DNA from: Clostridia bacterium
GTDB lineage: Bacteria > Bacillota > Clostridia > TANB77 > CAG-508
Length of the DNA: 30,524 bases
Direction: 5' to 3'
Assembly (NCBI GenBank): GCA_022790685.1
Contig: JAAVXQ010000085.1
Coordinates: forward strand, 1-30,524
Part shown: positions 1-11,000 of the stretch, in pieces
Position numbering within the stretch: the first letter of the stretch is position 1
Layout: every line of letters begins with the position of its first letter
Made by a program: the position numbers and the translations under genes
The notes under the pieces: generated by a model
Seen by the model: the letters and a program-made list of their open reading frames with translations, nothing else
Told to the model about the DNA's origin: nothing
The model's database searches: none

Positions 1-180
1 AAATAATTAAATAAATAATTAAATAAAATAATTAAATAAATAATTAAATAAAATAATTAAATAAATAATTAAATAAAATAATTAAATAAATAATTAAATA
101 AAATAATTAAATAAATAATTAAATAAAATAATTAAATAATTAAATAAATAGTTAAATAAAATATTTAAATAAATAACTTG
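1..180. repeat. 25-bp A/T-only tandem repeat
   Basis: From the first base to about 125 the sequence is a near-perfect tandem array with a period of 25 bp, made of a 13-mer (AAAATAATTAAAT) and a 12-mer (AAATAATTAAAT). About five copies are seen; it then decays to irregular AATTAAATAAA steps up to about 180. No G or C occurs in the regular part. The array begins at the window edge, so its full length is unknown. It could be an easily melted DNA segment or simply slippage-prone DNA. Confidence 0.9.
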
Positions 181-1100
181 AATAATTAATCAGCTATTTT
201 AACTTTAAGTATTTGCTATTTATAAAGGTATAAGAGCATAAATTTTTGAAGTATTAAAAATAAAAATAGAAAAAACCAAAAAGACAAAAATGGTAGTGAT
301 TGGGTTAAAAGGTTAAGATATATGAAATACAATATTATAGAGATAAAACTTTTAGAATCTATATAAAAAAACGAGAAGAAATAATAAGGAAATATCTTAT
401 CAAATGCTAGGCATATAACAAATAAGATGTTATGTGTTGTTACTAAAACAAAGTGTACATAATATAAAATATTATAAAAAATGTATACTACATAAAAATA
501 AAAACTAAAAATTATTCTTAATTTTTATAATAAATAATCTAAAAAAGTGATTAAAAGAATCGAATATATTTTGATAAACTTATTGCCAAAAAACATGAAT
601 AAAATGTAAAAAATATATAAAAAATGCAAAAAATGTTATCATTTTTTGCAAATAAAACCAAAAAGTTATATTTTATATGTTTTTTATAATAGAAAAGTAG
701 TTTTTTGAAATAAAAAAATGTTTATTATCAAAAAAAGTATTACATTTTCCACAAGAAAATGGGGTAGTAGTATTAGGTTAAATGTATAACAGAATAATTG
801 ACAAATTAACAATATACTATAAAATAGTGCACTTAAAGAAAAAACTGAACAGAAATGCTGATGTAAAGCTTTTATAATAATAGATACTTAGATAGAAAAG
901 CGTTTCCATAAAAATGGGTATAGCGATATGAAGTTTTTAAGAATACAAAGATGAAAAAAATATAAAAATATATGAGGAAATATGGTACGAAAAATAACTT
1001 GACAAATTAACAAAAGATAAGAAAAATATACTTAAGTGACTATAAGAATAAGTAATCAAATATTGCAATAACGTAGATGAAAGTAGTTAAATAAAAAAAT
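181..1100. repeat. Copy 1 of a ~1.05-kb non-coding tandem unit
   Basis: No credible reading frame exists on either strand. Landmarks recur in copy 2 at a nearly constant distance: a 20-mer AAAAACCAAAAAGACAAAAA (271-290 and 1325-1344, offset 1054), TAGGCATATAA (408 and 1462, offset 1054), TTTTCCACAA (745 and 1789, offset 1044), AATTGACAAA (797 and 1841, offset 1044), TAGATACT (881 and 1922, offset 1041) and AATAACTTGAC (993 and 2035, offset 1042). Within this copy a 15-mer TTGACAAATTAACAA occurs twice (798 and 999). The function is unknown; a decayed element or a cis-acting region are both possible. Confidence 0.7.
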
Positions 1101-1107
1101 CTAAACA

Positions 1108-1250
1108 AACTAATTAAGTAAAATAATTAAATAAAAAATAATTAATTAAATAAAAAATACTTAATTAAATAATTAAATAAAAAATAATTAATTAAAAAAT
1201 AATTAATTAAAAATAATTAATTAAAAATAATTAAATAAAAAAATAATTAA
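1108..1250. repeat. Second, irregular AATTAAATAAA tract
   Basis: A run of loosely repeated AATAATTAAATAAA / AATAATTAATTAAA steps. It heads the second copy of the ~1.05-kb unit, just as the 25-bp array heads the first. The period is less regular than in the left tract. An inverted repeat, TTATGCT / AGCATAA (1252-1258 and 1268-1274), follows directly. Confidence 0.75.
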
Positions 1251-2160
1251 ATTATGCTTTTAAAGTCAGCATAAAAAAATGATAAAAATGGTTTATCTAA
1301 AATATATAAATTAAAAAATAGTAAAAAAACCAAAAAGACAAAAAAATGAAAATTAGCTAAAAACTCTTAATTAGTATTAAAACAAAATGACTATTAAAAT
1401 AATGTTTTTAAATTATGAAAAAGAAACACATAAAAATGTTAAATAAAGATGGATGGGATGTTAGGCATATAAGGAATATGTAAAGAACAATATAAATGAA
1501 AAACGAGTTAACGTAAAATTAGACAATTTGATAATTGTATACTTTTGAAAATGATAAAAATAAGAATAATTATTAGTTTTATGGAAGAAATAGTAAGATT
1601 TAAAAAATAAATATAATCCTTATTATTTATAAAAATCTTTATAAAATTATAAAAAAAATCATAAAAATTTGATAAAAATGGATGCTTTTTGAATAAAAAT
1701 TGGAAAAAAGATATATTTTTAATATTTTTTATTAAAAAACATCAAAATAAAAATTAAAAAGTAAATTAATGTAAAAAAATATTGTACCTTTTCCACAATA
1801 AATCGATGAAATATAAAGTAGTAAAAAGGTTAAAAATAAAATTGACAAAAAAACAAAATGAGTAAAAAACGAAGAAGTATAGAAATATGATACGATTAAG
1901 ATATTAAATACTAAGGTAAAATAGATACTCTTAGAGGGACGAATATTTCCAAGAAAACGCAAATGAAAAATTAAAGTATTCAAGAAAAATATGCAAGAAA
2001 AATGTATTAAAAAAGCTTAATACATTGAACAGTTAATAACTTGACCAATAGACAATATGAAAAGAAAATATCAGGAATATTATTATATAAGTAAACTAGT
2101 AAAAGGTATAAAAGAAAAAGCTGTAAAATTATTTTTTAGAAAAAAATCATAAAAAAATAT
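1251..2160. repeat. Copy 2 of the ~1.05-kb non-coding tandem unit
   Basis: This is the diverged partner of the unit to its left, identified by six colinear landmarks at offsets of 1041-1054 bp. Most of the sequence between landmarks has drifted beyond easy alignment, so the duplication is old or selection acts only on the landmarks. The one longer frame here (minus strand, 1732-1983) is a Phe/Leu/Ile-rich string of the kind A/T-rich DNA produces, with no counterpart in copy 1. Copy 2 ends next to the terminator of the leftward hisC operon. Confidence 0.7.
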
Positions 2161-2169
2161 ATTAAAAAA

Positions 2170-2206
2170 TATATAAATAAAAAAATAAATCCATAAGGAT
2201 TTATTT
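2170..2206 (-). terminator. Intrinsic terminator of the hisC-pheA operon
   Basis: A perfect 10-bp stem, AAATAAATCC / GGATTTATTT with a 4-nt loop, spans 2183-2206 and touches the stop codon of the 164-residue gene. Read on the minus strand it is followed by a T-rich run. It marks the end of the leftward operon. Confidence 0.8.
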
Positions 2207-2700
2207 TAGTCCATGTCATTATCATGGTGATTATTAAAATTATCATCATCTGTGTTTTGATTATCCAAGTTAAATAATTTGCTCCAAATTTTTCTACAAA
2301 TATTTTTAAATTTATATACAAAGGAATCTTCATTTATAACAGTTAAAGAAGTTTCTTTTGCATCTTCTATTGATTTTATTTCTTCAACTTGCTTAAATAT
2401 ATTTTCTACACTATATCTATCATTTAATTTTTTATCATTTTCCTTTATTAAGTCATCAATTTCTTGCTTTTCATCTTTAGTTGCCCAATATTGTCTAAAC
2501 AGAACTGTAAGTAATATTTCAGTTTCACGCAAAAGTGGTTGTTCATCTAGTGGAAATCTTGGATCTATATGAGCCACATATGTAGGTGAAGCAATAGCTT
2601 TAAAAAAGTCTTTCATTTTTTGTGGAATTTTAGCAACTAAATCTGGTTCAATATACATAAATATTATATTCATTTCAACAGCAACTTCAGCATATCCCAT
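2206..2700 (-). CDS. Uncharacterised 164-residue protein
   Basis: I do not recognise a named family with certainty. The first ~85 residues look like a folded helical domain, with segments such as IPQKMKDFF, LDEQPLLRET and LTVLFRQYWAT. I recall similar patterns (IP..FF, L.EQ, LFR.YWAT) in uncharacterised proteins of gut Firmicutes, but could not check this. The rest is charged, probably coiled, and ends in an Asn/Asp/His-rich tail. There is no signal peptide and no clear membrane segment. A GAGGA ribosome binding site lies just upstream of the start. It is the last gene of the hisC operon, 53 bp after the 64-residue gene, with the terminator at its stop codon. Its link to phenylalanine synthesis is only positional. 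Confidence 0.75.
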   Translation of the reverse strand: MGYAEVAVEMNIIFMYIEPDLVAKIPQKMKDFFKAIASPTYVAHIDPRFPLDEQPLLRETEILLTVLFRQYWATKDEKQEIDDLIKENDKKLNDRYSVENIFKQVEEIKSIEDAKETSLTVINEDSFVYKFKNICRKIWSKLFNLDNQNTDDDNFNNHHDNDMD

Positions 2701-2753
2701 AATAATTCCTCTTTCGTAAATTTATTTAAATTTTATTTTTTTCAAATTTTTTA

Positions 2754-2948
2754 TTATTTTGAAAGATCTTGTTCGTTAGTTTTTGGAAGTTCTCCAGTTT
2801 TTTCAAATTCTCTATAAGCTTTTAATAATCCTTTTACAGAGTCAAGTTCTTGTGATGTAAGATTTTTGGCAATGTCTTTAGATTTTTTTCCTAAATCATT
2901 TCGAGTTATTCCATTATTAAGTGATTTATTATCAGAATTTTGTTCCAT
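2754..2948 (-). CDS. Small uncharacterised 64-residue protein
   Basis: This is a short, charged, soluble protein without cysteines or membrane segments. Its middle (about residues 28-54) should form a helix, with the segment SQELDSVKGLLKAYREF. The start is supported by an AGGAG box seven bases upstream. It lies 60 bp after pheA and 53 bp before the 164-residue gene, all on the minus strand, so it is probably co-transcribed. No family was recognised; it could be a partner of the following protein. Confidence 0.65.
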   Translation of the reverse strand: MEQNSDNKSLNNGITRNDLGKKSKDIAKNLTSQELDSVKGLLKAYREFEKTGELPKTNEQDLSK

Positions 2949-2972
2949 AAATATCTCCTAAAATAAATATAT

Positions 2973-2996
2973 AAAAAATTATATATATAATTTTTT
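2973..2996 (-). terminator. All-A/T palindrome between pheA and the small genes
   Basis: A 24-bp perfect palindrome (arms AAAAAATTATAT / ATATAATTTTTT) lies just downstream of pheA. It contains no G or C, so the hairpin would be weak. It may act as a partial terminator, or may be chance in A/T-rich DNA. Confidence 0.3.
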
Positions 2997-3008
2997 TTTT
3001 AGTCAATA

Positions 3009-3818
3009 TTAATAAGAACCTAAAATTCTAAAATATGAACACATAGTTTTTATTTGCTCTAATAGTATAGGTATACTTTTATTATTAGGTGAACTTTCAA
3101 AATCAATCCAAAATACATATTCACCAAGAGCTGTTTTTGCAGGACGTGATTCAATTTTGGTAAGATTAACATTAAAAATATTAAAAAGACCTAATATTTT
3201 ATAAAGCTCTCCTGGTTTGTTTAATGTAGAAAAGTATATAGAAGTTTTTGTATAATTTTTATTTTCAATATTATTTTTAGATAAAACTATAAAACGTGTT
3301 TTGTTTTTATCGCTATCTTGTATATTTTCATCTAATATATTAAGAGAGTATTCTTTAGCACAAGATAGATTACAAATACATGCAGAATTTAAAGTATTTT
3401 TAGCAATTTCTGCTGCTGAAGCTGTACTAGTTGTTTCTATAATATCTATATTACTAAAATTTTTATTTATATAGTTTCTACATTGAGCAATTCCCTGTGG
3501 ATGAGAATAAATTTTTTGTATTTCATTTTTCTTAAAATTACTTAAAAGATTTTGATTTACATCTAATATAAAATCTTTAAGAATTGTTAAATTTTCATTT
3601 TCAAATAATGTATCAATAGTTTCAAATACACTACCTTGTATAGAATTTTCAATAGGTACAATACTAATATCAGCATCATTACTAATTAACATTAAAATAG
3701 CTTCAGTTATTGTTTTACATGGTAATAATTCATAAGATACAGAATTATTATCAGAAATATAGTTAGTAACAGCTTGATGAGAAAAAGTGCCTATTGGTCC
3801 TAAATAAGATATTCTCAT
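3009..3818 (-). CDS. pheA: Prephenate dehydratase
   Basis: Converts prephenate to phenylpyruvate, the step before transamination to phenylalanine; cytosolic. The 269 residues are the usual size for a stand-alone dehydratase without a chorismate mutase domain. The N-terminal LGPIGTFSHQA, PIENS (55-59) and the catalytic-loop TRF (174-176) are family marks. A C-terminal ACT domain (about 191-269) carries NKPGELYK and ESRP (223-226), the phenylalanine-binding motif, so feedback inhibition by phenylalanine is expected from the family. The start lies 16 bp after the hisC stop, with GGAG about ten bases upstream. With the aminotransferase in front it makes a phenylalanine-forming pair. Confidence 0.95.
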   Translation of the reverse strand: MRISYLGPIGTFSHQAVTNYISDNNSVSYELLPCKTITEAILMLISNDADISIVPIENSIQGSVFETIDTLFENENLTILKDFILDVNQNLLSNFKKNEIQKIYSHPQGIAQCRNYINKNFSNIDIIETTSTASAAEIAKNTLNSACICNLSCAKEYSLNILDENIQDSDKNKTRFIVLSKNNIENKNYTKTSIYFSTLNKPGELYKILGLFNIFNVNLTKIESRPAKTALGEYVFWIDFESSPNNKSIPILLEQIKTMCSYFRILGSY

Positions 3819-3834
3819 AAATATATAACTCCAT

Positions 3835-4908
3835 TTAATAAATATTTTTTAAAGCATTTATAAATTTTTTTATTTGATCCATAGTTCCTATAGATACTCT
3901 TATAAAGGTATCCATTTTTGGAAAAGAAGGTCTTACAATAAATCCCTGCTTTAATAATTTTTCAAAGGCAATTTCTGATGGCATTTTTACATCAATCATA
4001 ATAAAATTTGCTTCTGACTTTATATAAAATAATCCTAAAACATCAAGTTCATTATATAAATATTCTAATACTTCCTTATTTCTTTTTATACAATTATCAA
4101 CAAAATCAGTATCATCAATAGCAGTTTGTGCAGCGATTTGAGATATAAAAGAAGCATTAAAAGGAACTCTTGCCTTTTCTAATTCTAAAATTGTTTCAGG
4201 AGAAGTTATTCCATAACCTATTCTAAGTCCAGCTAATCCATAAGCTTTAGAAAAGGTTCTTAAAATGCAGATATTACTGAATTTTTTTAGTAGCCTTATA
4301 GAATTTGGATATTCACTATTTTTTACAAATTCAAAATATGCTTCATCTAATACTACTAAAATATTATTTGGAACTTTTGCTAAAAAATTGTTTAGTTCGA
4401 TATCTGTAACAATAGTTCCTGTGGGATTATTAGGATTAGTTATATAAATTAATTTTGTTCTATCATTTATTTTTTCTAAAATTCCATTTAAATCGAATTT
4501 ATAATTTTTTAGAGGAACTTCTATTATTTGAGAGTCTTGAAGTATTGCCTCAGACCAATAACTAGAAAAAGAAGGAACACATGTAATAGCTTCAGAGGAA
4601 CTGTCTAATAATATTCTAGAAATCATTTGAATTATTTCAACAGAACCATTTCCAAATATAAAATAGTCTTCAGGGATATCATACTTTTTAGATAATTTTT
4701 TTCTAAGCTTAGTACAATAATTATCAGGATAAGTTTCTAAAATATCTATTTCTGACAAAGACTTTAAAACTTTGGGTGATGTTCCATAAGGATTTTCATT
4801 TGATGCTAATTTTACTATTTCATCAAGACCATATTCTTTTTTTATTTCTTCTAAATTTTTTCCGGGTTTATAGGGTGATAAATTTTCTAATATTTTTCTA
4901 TATTCCAT
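3835..4908 (-). CDS. hisC: HisC-type (histidinol-phosphate / aromatic) aminotransferase
   Basis: A PLP-dependent class I/II aminotransferase of 357 residues, a normal HisC length. It shows SNENPYG (36-42), NPNNPTG (158-164), LDEAY (187-191), the Schiff-base lysine K221 in TFSKAYG, and the phosphate- or carboxylate-contacting R229 in GLRIGYG. HisC enzymes use histidinol phosphate, and many also transaminate phenylpyruvate and prephenate. Being first in an operon with pheA and with no his genes in sight, I infer that an aromatic role is at least part of its job. AAAGGA lies just upstream of the ATG. A sigma-A promoter sits about 40 bp upstream. Confidence 0.92.
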   Translation of the reverse strand: MEYRKILENLSPYKPGKNLEEIKKEYGLDEIVKLASNENPYGTSPKVLKSLSEIDILETYPDNYCTKLRKKLSKKYDIPEDYFIFGNGSVEIIQMISRILLDSSSEAITCVPSFSSYWSEAILQDSQIIEVPLKNYKFDLNGILEKINDRTKLIYITNPNNPTGTIVTDIELNNFLAKVPNNILVVLDEAYFEFVKNSEYPNSIRLLKKFSNICILRTFSKAYGLAGLRIGYGITSPETILELEKARVPFNASFISQIAAQTAIDDTDFVDNCIKRNKEVLEYLYNELDVLGLFYIKSEANFIMIDVKMPSEIAFEKLLKQGFIVRPSFPKMDTFIRVSIGTMDQIKKFINALKNIY

Positions 4909-4946
4909 AATTTTCCTTTCTACTTTATAAAATTTTGTTAGTTAAA

Positions 4947-4975
4947 ATTATACAATAAAATACTGATAAAAACAA
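4947..4975 (-). promoter_or_regulatory. Sigma-A promoter of the hisC operon
   Basis: On the minus strand, TTGTTT (4970-4975), 17 bp, and a perfect TATAAT (4947-4952). It would give a leader of about 30 nt, too short for a T-box or other riboswitch. Confidence 0.7.
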
Positions 4976-4992
4976 ATATATAGTTGTATAAA
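4963..4992 (+). promoter_or_regulatory. Possible promoter of the glucan synthase gene
   Basis: CTGATA (4963-4968), 18 bp, TATAAA (4987-4992) upstream of the 8-kb gene. The match is moderate. Its -35 would overlap that of the divergent hisC promoter, so the two may compete. Confidence 0.35.
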
Positions 4993-5050
4993 ATTAGAAA
5001 CGCTGGAAAGACTAGAATAATAAAAGAAAAATTGGTAAAAAGGGGTTTTT

Positions 5051-8000
5051 ATGAAAAACTATAGAGAGTTAAACATAAGAGGAGCATTATTAGATAAAAA
5101 TCAATTAAGTAGATATATGGAAAAAATTGCAGCAGAGCATAATATAAGCAACAATTCAAGTAAAGATACTTATCCTATTTCAAAGTTAATTAAAGATTAT
5201 AAGTTTATATTAGAAACTTATAAATTATTAAACAGACATATAAAATTAGAAATAAAAATTCACTCAGCAGGAGAATGGATTTTAGATAATTTTTATATTG
5301 TAGAAGAGGCTGTTAAATCTATAGAAAAAGAATTAAACTTGAAAAAATACAAGAATATGATTGGAATATCAAATGGAAGATATAAAGGCTTTGCTAGAGC
5401 ATATGTATTGGCTGAAGAGATTACAGCTTTTACAGATTGCAAAATAGATAGAGAAACAATTGATTTAGCATTAAATTCATATCAAAGAAAAAAACTGCTA
5501 AGTATGGAAGAGATTAATAATATAGGAATCTTTTTAAAGATTTCTATTATATCTCATATTAGAGAAATATGTGAAAAGATATATTCTTCACAAGTTCAAA
5601 AATATAGAGTAGAAAGTATAATAGAAAGAATAGTAGAACAAAAAAATAATAAAGAAATGAAATTTATTAATTTAAAAAATAGATATATTGTTGATAATAA
5701 GTACAAATATCCATTTATTGAGTATATGTCCTATAGATTAAAAAAATATGGGAAGAAAGCTATAATATATCAGGAAATTTTAGAAAAAGAAGTTGATAAA
5801 TTAGGATTAACTATATCAGATGTAATACAAAAGGAACATTTCTCTATAGCAAACTTAAAAATAACTACAGGAAACTGTATAAAGAGTATAAGAGATATAA
5901 ATAGAATTAATTTTAATGAATTATTTGGATATATGAATGTATCTGAAGAAATTTTAAAACTAGATCCAGCTAAGGTATATAATGATATGGATCAAGAAAG
6001 TAAAGCGTATTATAGACGAATAATTGAAACTATTTCAAAGAAGACTAAAGTTTCAGAAATATATATTTCTGAAAAAATAATAGAATTAAGCAAAAGATTT
6101 GAAAACTATAATAATTTAGAAGAAAAGAAAAAAGCGCATGTAGGATATTATTTGATAGATGAAGGAATAAATGAGCTAAAAGATAAATTAGAGATAAGAC
6201 ACTATTTAAAGGCAAATAAAAAAATAGGAGAAAAAATCTATATAGCGTCAAATATTATATTTCCCTTGTATTTTGACTTTTTACTTTCTATTTTTTTATA
6301 TTTAAATATTAAAAATCTATGGATTATAGCTATATCATTTATAATTATGTATATACCAATTTCTGAAATATTTATAAGAATCTTAAACTATTTAATGAGC
6401 AAATTTAAAAGTCCTACTTTAATTCCAAAAATGAATTATGAAAGTGGAATACCAAAAGAATGTACAAGTTTTGTAATTATTCCAACTATTTTGAAATCAA
6501 AAGAAAAAGTAAAAGAAATGATAGAAAAATTAGAAATATATTATTTAGCTAACAAATCTGATAATCTATATTTTGCACTTTTAGGTGATTGTTCTGAAGA
6601 AGATACAGAAACAAAAGAGTTTGATGATGAAGTTGTAAAATTTGGAATAAGCTATATAGAAAAAATGAATGAAAAATATAAGACAGATGGATTTAACAAA
6701 TTTCATTTTTTATATAGGAAGAGAGTTTGGAATAATTCAGAGAAATCATATATTGGCTGGGAGAGAAAAAGGGGACTTATAGTTAGTTTTAATAACTATA
6801 TAAAAAATAAAGCAGAAAATAATTTTTTAGCAAATACTATTGAACTACAAAAAGATATAAAGCCAGATATAAAATATATAATAACTTTAGATAGTGATAC
6901 GAACTTAAACTTAGAGTCTGCAGGAAAATTAATTGGTGCAATGAGTCATGTTTTAAATAGACCAGTTATAGAGGAAAACAAAGTAATAGATGGCTATGGA
7001 ATAATGCAACCAAGGATAGGAATGGATTTAGAATTATCTAAAAAATCATATTTTGTTGAACTATATAGCATGCAAGGTGGAATAGATTTTTACACTAATG
7101 CAATTTCTGATATATATCAAGATTATTTTAAAGAGGGAATTTTTACAGGTAAAGGCATTTATGATGTGGAAGTCTATAACAAGATTTTAGAAAACGAGAT
7201 ACCAGAAAACACAGTTCTAAGTCATGACTTATTAGAAGGAAATTTTTTAAGGTGTGGACTTATCACAGATATAATGCTTCTAGATGGATATCCTACAAAA
7301 TATATACCATATATCCTTAGAAACCATAGATGGATAAGAGGAGATTGGCAGATTATAAAATGGATTATAAGTCCAAAACTTAATATTTTATCTAAATATA
7401 AAATTTATGATAACTTAAGAAGAAGTATATTGCACATATTTGGATTTGCAGGAATAATTTTAGGAGTATCAAATCTATTTATGAGTTATAAAATAAATGT
7501 GCCTATTGTCCTAATATCACTTATTTCAATATGTATAACATATATATTAGATATAATAAATTATATAATTTTTAAGGAAAGCACCTTAGAAGGAACTGTA
7601 TATGCACACAAGAAATTTTCTAAAGATTTAGGACATCTTCAAACAAGCTTTTTGAAAATATTTTTAGAAATATCATTTTTTCCTTACCAAATGTATAAAA
7701 ATTTAGATGCAATAATAAGAAGTATATATAGAATGAAAAATAAAACTAAATTATTAGAATGGACCACCGCAGAAGATGGAGAAAGAAATTCAAAAACTGA
7801 TTTAAAATCATATTATTGTGAAATGAAGATAAATCCTATAATTGGAATTTTTGCACTGGTAATAAACAGTATTATTATAAGAATATTAGGTGTTTTATGG
7901 ATAATATCACCAATATTTGCATGGTATATAAGCTTAGATAAAGAAGAAAATTTTGAATTCAATTCAAAAGATAAAAAATATTTAGAAGATATTGGCAAGA

Positions 8001-11000
8001 AAACATGGGAATTCTTTGAAGATTATATTAATGAAAGCAATAATTTTTTAATGATAGATAATTATCAGGAAAGTAGAAACAAAAAAATTGTAGATAGAAC
8101 GTCGTCTACTAATATTGGTCTAGAATATTTAGCTATAATATCAGCTTATGATTTAGGGTATATAAAACTAAAAAAAGCTATAGAATATATTGAAAAAATA
8201 ACAAATACAATTAATATACTTTCTAAATGGAATGGACATCTATATAACTGGTATAATACTAAAACTTTAGCTCCATTAGTTCCAAGATATATATCAACAG
8301 TAGATAGTGGAAATTTTGTTGGGTATTTATATATAGTAAAACAATTTTTAATAGAAAATAAAAATAAATGTGATGTACAAAATCTTTTAGAGGATATTGT
8401 AAAATTAATTGATAATACAGACTTTTCTAAATTATATAGTAGTGAAGACAAGCTTTTATCAATAGGTTTTAATTTAGAAGAAAATAAATTAACAGATTCG
8501 TATTATGATTTTTTAGCATCTGAAGCAAGGCAAGCAAGCCTTATAGCAATTGCTAAAAGGGATGTTCCAGTGAAACATTGGAATAACTTAAGTAGAACTC
8601 TTACAAATTTAAAAAAATATAAAGGGCTAATATCATGGACAGGAACAGCTTTTGAATATTTAATGCCTAATATTAATATAAAAAGATATAAAGGAAGCCT
8701 ATTAGATGAAGCAAGTAAATTTGCTGTAATGAGCCAAATAGAATATGCAAAAAAATTAGGAATACCATGGGGAATATCAGAGTCAGCTTTTAATCTTAAA
8801 GATTTAAATAATAACTATCAATATAAAGCATTTGGAGTTCCATGGTTAGGACTAAAAAGAGGATTAGAAGATGATTGGGTAATATCACCCTATAGTACTT
8901 TTTTATCTTTAGAAGATGAGCCAGAAAAAGCAGTAGAGAATTTAAGACATATAGAAGAAGAGGGAGGAATAGGAAGATATGGATTTTATGAATCAATAGA
9001 TTATACTCCGGTAAGACTAAAAAATCATAGTAGAAAAGAAGTTGTTAAAACTTATATGGCCCATCATCAAGGTTTAATATTACTTTCTATAAATAATGCA
9101 ATAAACAATAATATCTTAAAAAGAAGATTTAGTAGCAATCCAGAAATAGAAGCTGTAGATATATTACTTCAAGAAAGAATGCCTAAAGATACGATAATAA
9201 CAAAAGAAAGAAAAGAAAAGATAGAAAAAAATAGAACAAATACTGATGCAGGATATGTTGAGTTTGAAGCTATAACAAATAGAAGATTAAGAAATATAAA
9301 TGTAATATCTAACGAAAAATATAAAGTTATAGTAGATGATACCTTAAGAAGTATTAGTGAATTTGAAGGAAAAATGGTAAATAATTATAAAGATACTTCT
9401 GAAATAAAGCAAGGAATATTTTTCTATATTAAAAATATTAAAAATAAGAAAGTAATAAAAGCAGAAGAAAATTGCAAAGTGGTATTTTCACCAGATAAAG
9501 CTAAATTTACCAAAATTGAGAACAATTTAAAGATAGAACAAATTGTGACTATTGATCCCAATAAGGCTGTGGAAATAAGAAGATTAGAAATAGAAAACTT
9601 GGGAAGTAATGAAGAAATTTTAGAGATTATAAGCGAATTTGAACCATCACTGTCACCAAAAATGCAAGAATATTCACACCCTGCATTTAATAAATTATTT
9701 TTAAAATTTGAAGAAGAAAATGAAAATATCATTGTGGAAAAAAGAGACAGAAATCTTACGGAAAAAATATATTTATCCACAAACTTATACACAGAAAACG
9801 AACAAATTGTGGATTTTGAATATGAAATAGATAGAGAAAAATATTTGGGAAGAGAAGAAAATGGAATTCCAAGTATGATTAAAAATAATAAAATTTTTTC
9901 AAGTAATATAAAACAAGTTACTGACCCTATAATAAGTATGAAAAAAACTATAAAAATTTATCCTAAAGATCTTTTAATTGTAAATTTAATAATATCAGTT
10001 TCAAATAATAAAGAAGAATGTATTGAAAATTTAGAAAATATGAAAAGTGAAGAGGAAATTATAAGAACTCTAAATATAGCAAAAGCAAGAAGTGAAGAAG
10101 AAAGCAAATATTTAAGAATTAGTTCAGAAAAATTAGAATTATATCAAAAATTTATGTCATATATTCTAAATAAAAATATATTTAAAGAAAATAATTTAAA
10201 TGGTGAATATCAGAAAAATAGTTTATGGAAATATGGAATATCAGGTGATTTACCAATAATATTAGTAGAAATAGATAGTATAGAATATATGTATGTAATA
10301 GAAGAAATTATAAATTGTTTTGAATATTATAGAGCTAAAAATATATTAGTGGATTTAATTATTTTAAATAATGAAAAAAATATTTATGATAGATTTATAA
10401 GAGAAAATATAAATGAAGTTATATCAAACAAGCAGTTACAATATTTAATAAATGTAAATTCTGGAATATTTATACTAAATAAATATGAACTTCTTAAAGA
10501 AGACTTTGAAACTATAAAATTCAAAGCAAATATAGTTTTAAATGCTAAAAATGGTAGTATTTCTAATTATATTAAAGAATGTGAAGATATAGATAAAAAA
10601 GATAAAATAGTAAAAGTAGATAAAGATAAGCAAGAAACAAATACAGAAGAAATATTACCTATTAAAAAGGAAGAGCTTTTATATGATAATGAATATGGAG
10701 GTTTCTCACTAGATGGAAAAGAATATAGAATAGTTAAAAATAGTGAAAATAAATTACCAGCGGTATGGAGTAATATTATTTGTAATAACTTTTTTGGAAC
10801 ACTTGTAACAGATAGTTTAGGAGGATTTACATGGAGCAAAAATAGTAGATTAAACAGATTAACAGCTTGGAATAATAATTCAACAACAGATTTTCCATCA
10901 GAAATTATTTATATATATGATATAAATAAAAAAAGTGCTTGGACCTTAAATACGGGTATAAATTCTAACCAAAATTATTATTATATAACTCATGGATTTG

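Noticed and set aside
1..180. CRISPR-like look of the regular repeats
   Set aside because: The units are directly adjacent with no unique spacers, and no cas genes are present.
1732..1983. 83-residue minus-strand frame in the left non-coding region
   Set aside because: It is rich in Phe/Leu/Ile/Tyr as expected from A/T-rich DNA, has no clear ribosome site, and no counterpart in the other copy of the unit.
2136..2333. 65-residue minus-strand frame
   Set aside because: It overlaps the terminator and the supported 164-residue gene in another frame, and its composition is low-complexity hydrophobic.
4909..5050. T-box or other attenuator before the phenylalanine genes
   Set aside because: The predicted leader is only about 30 nt, too short, and no such motif was found.
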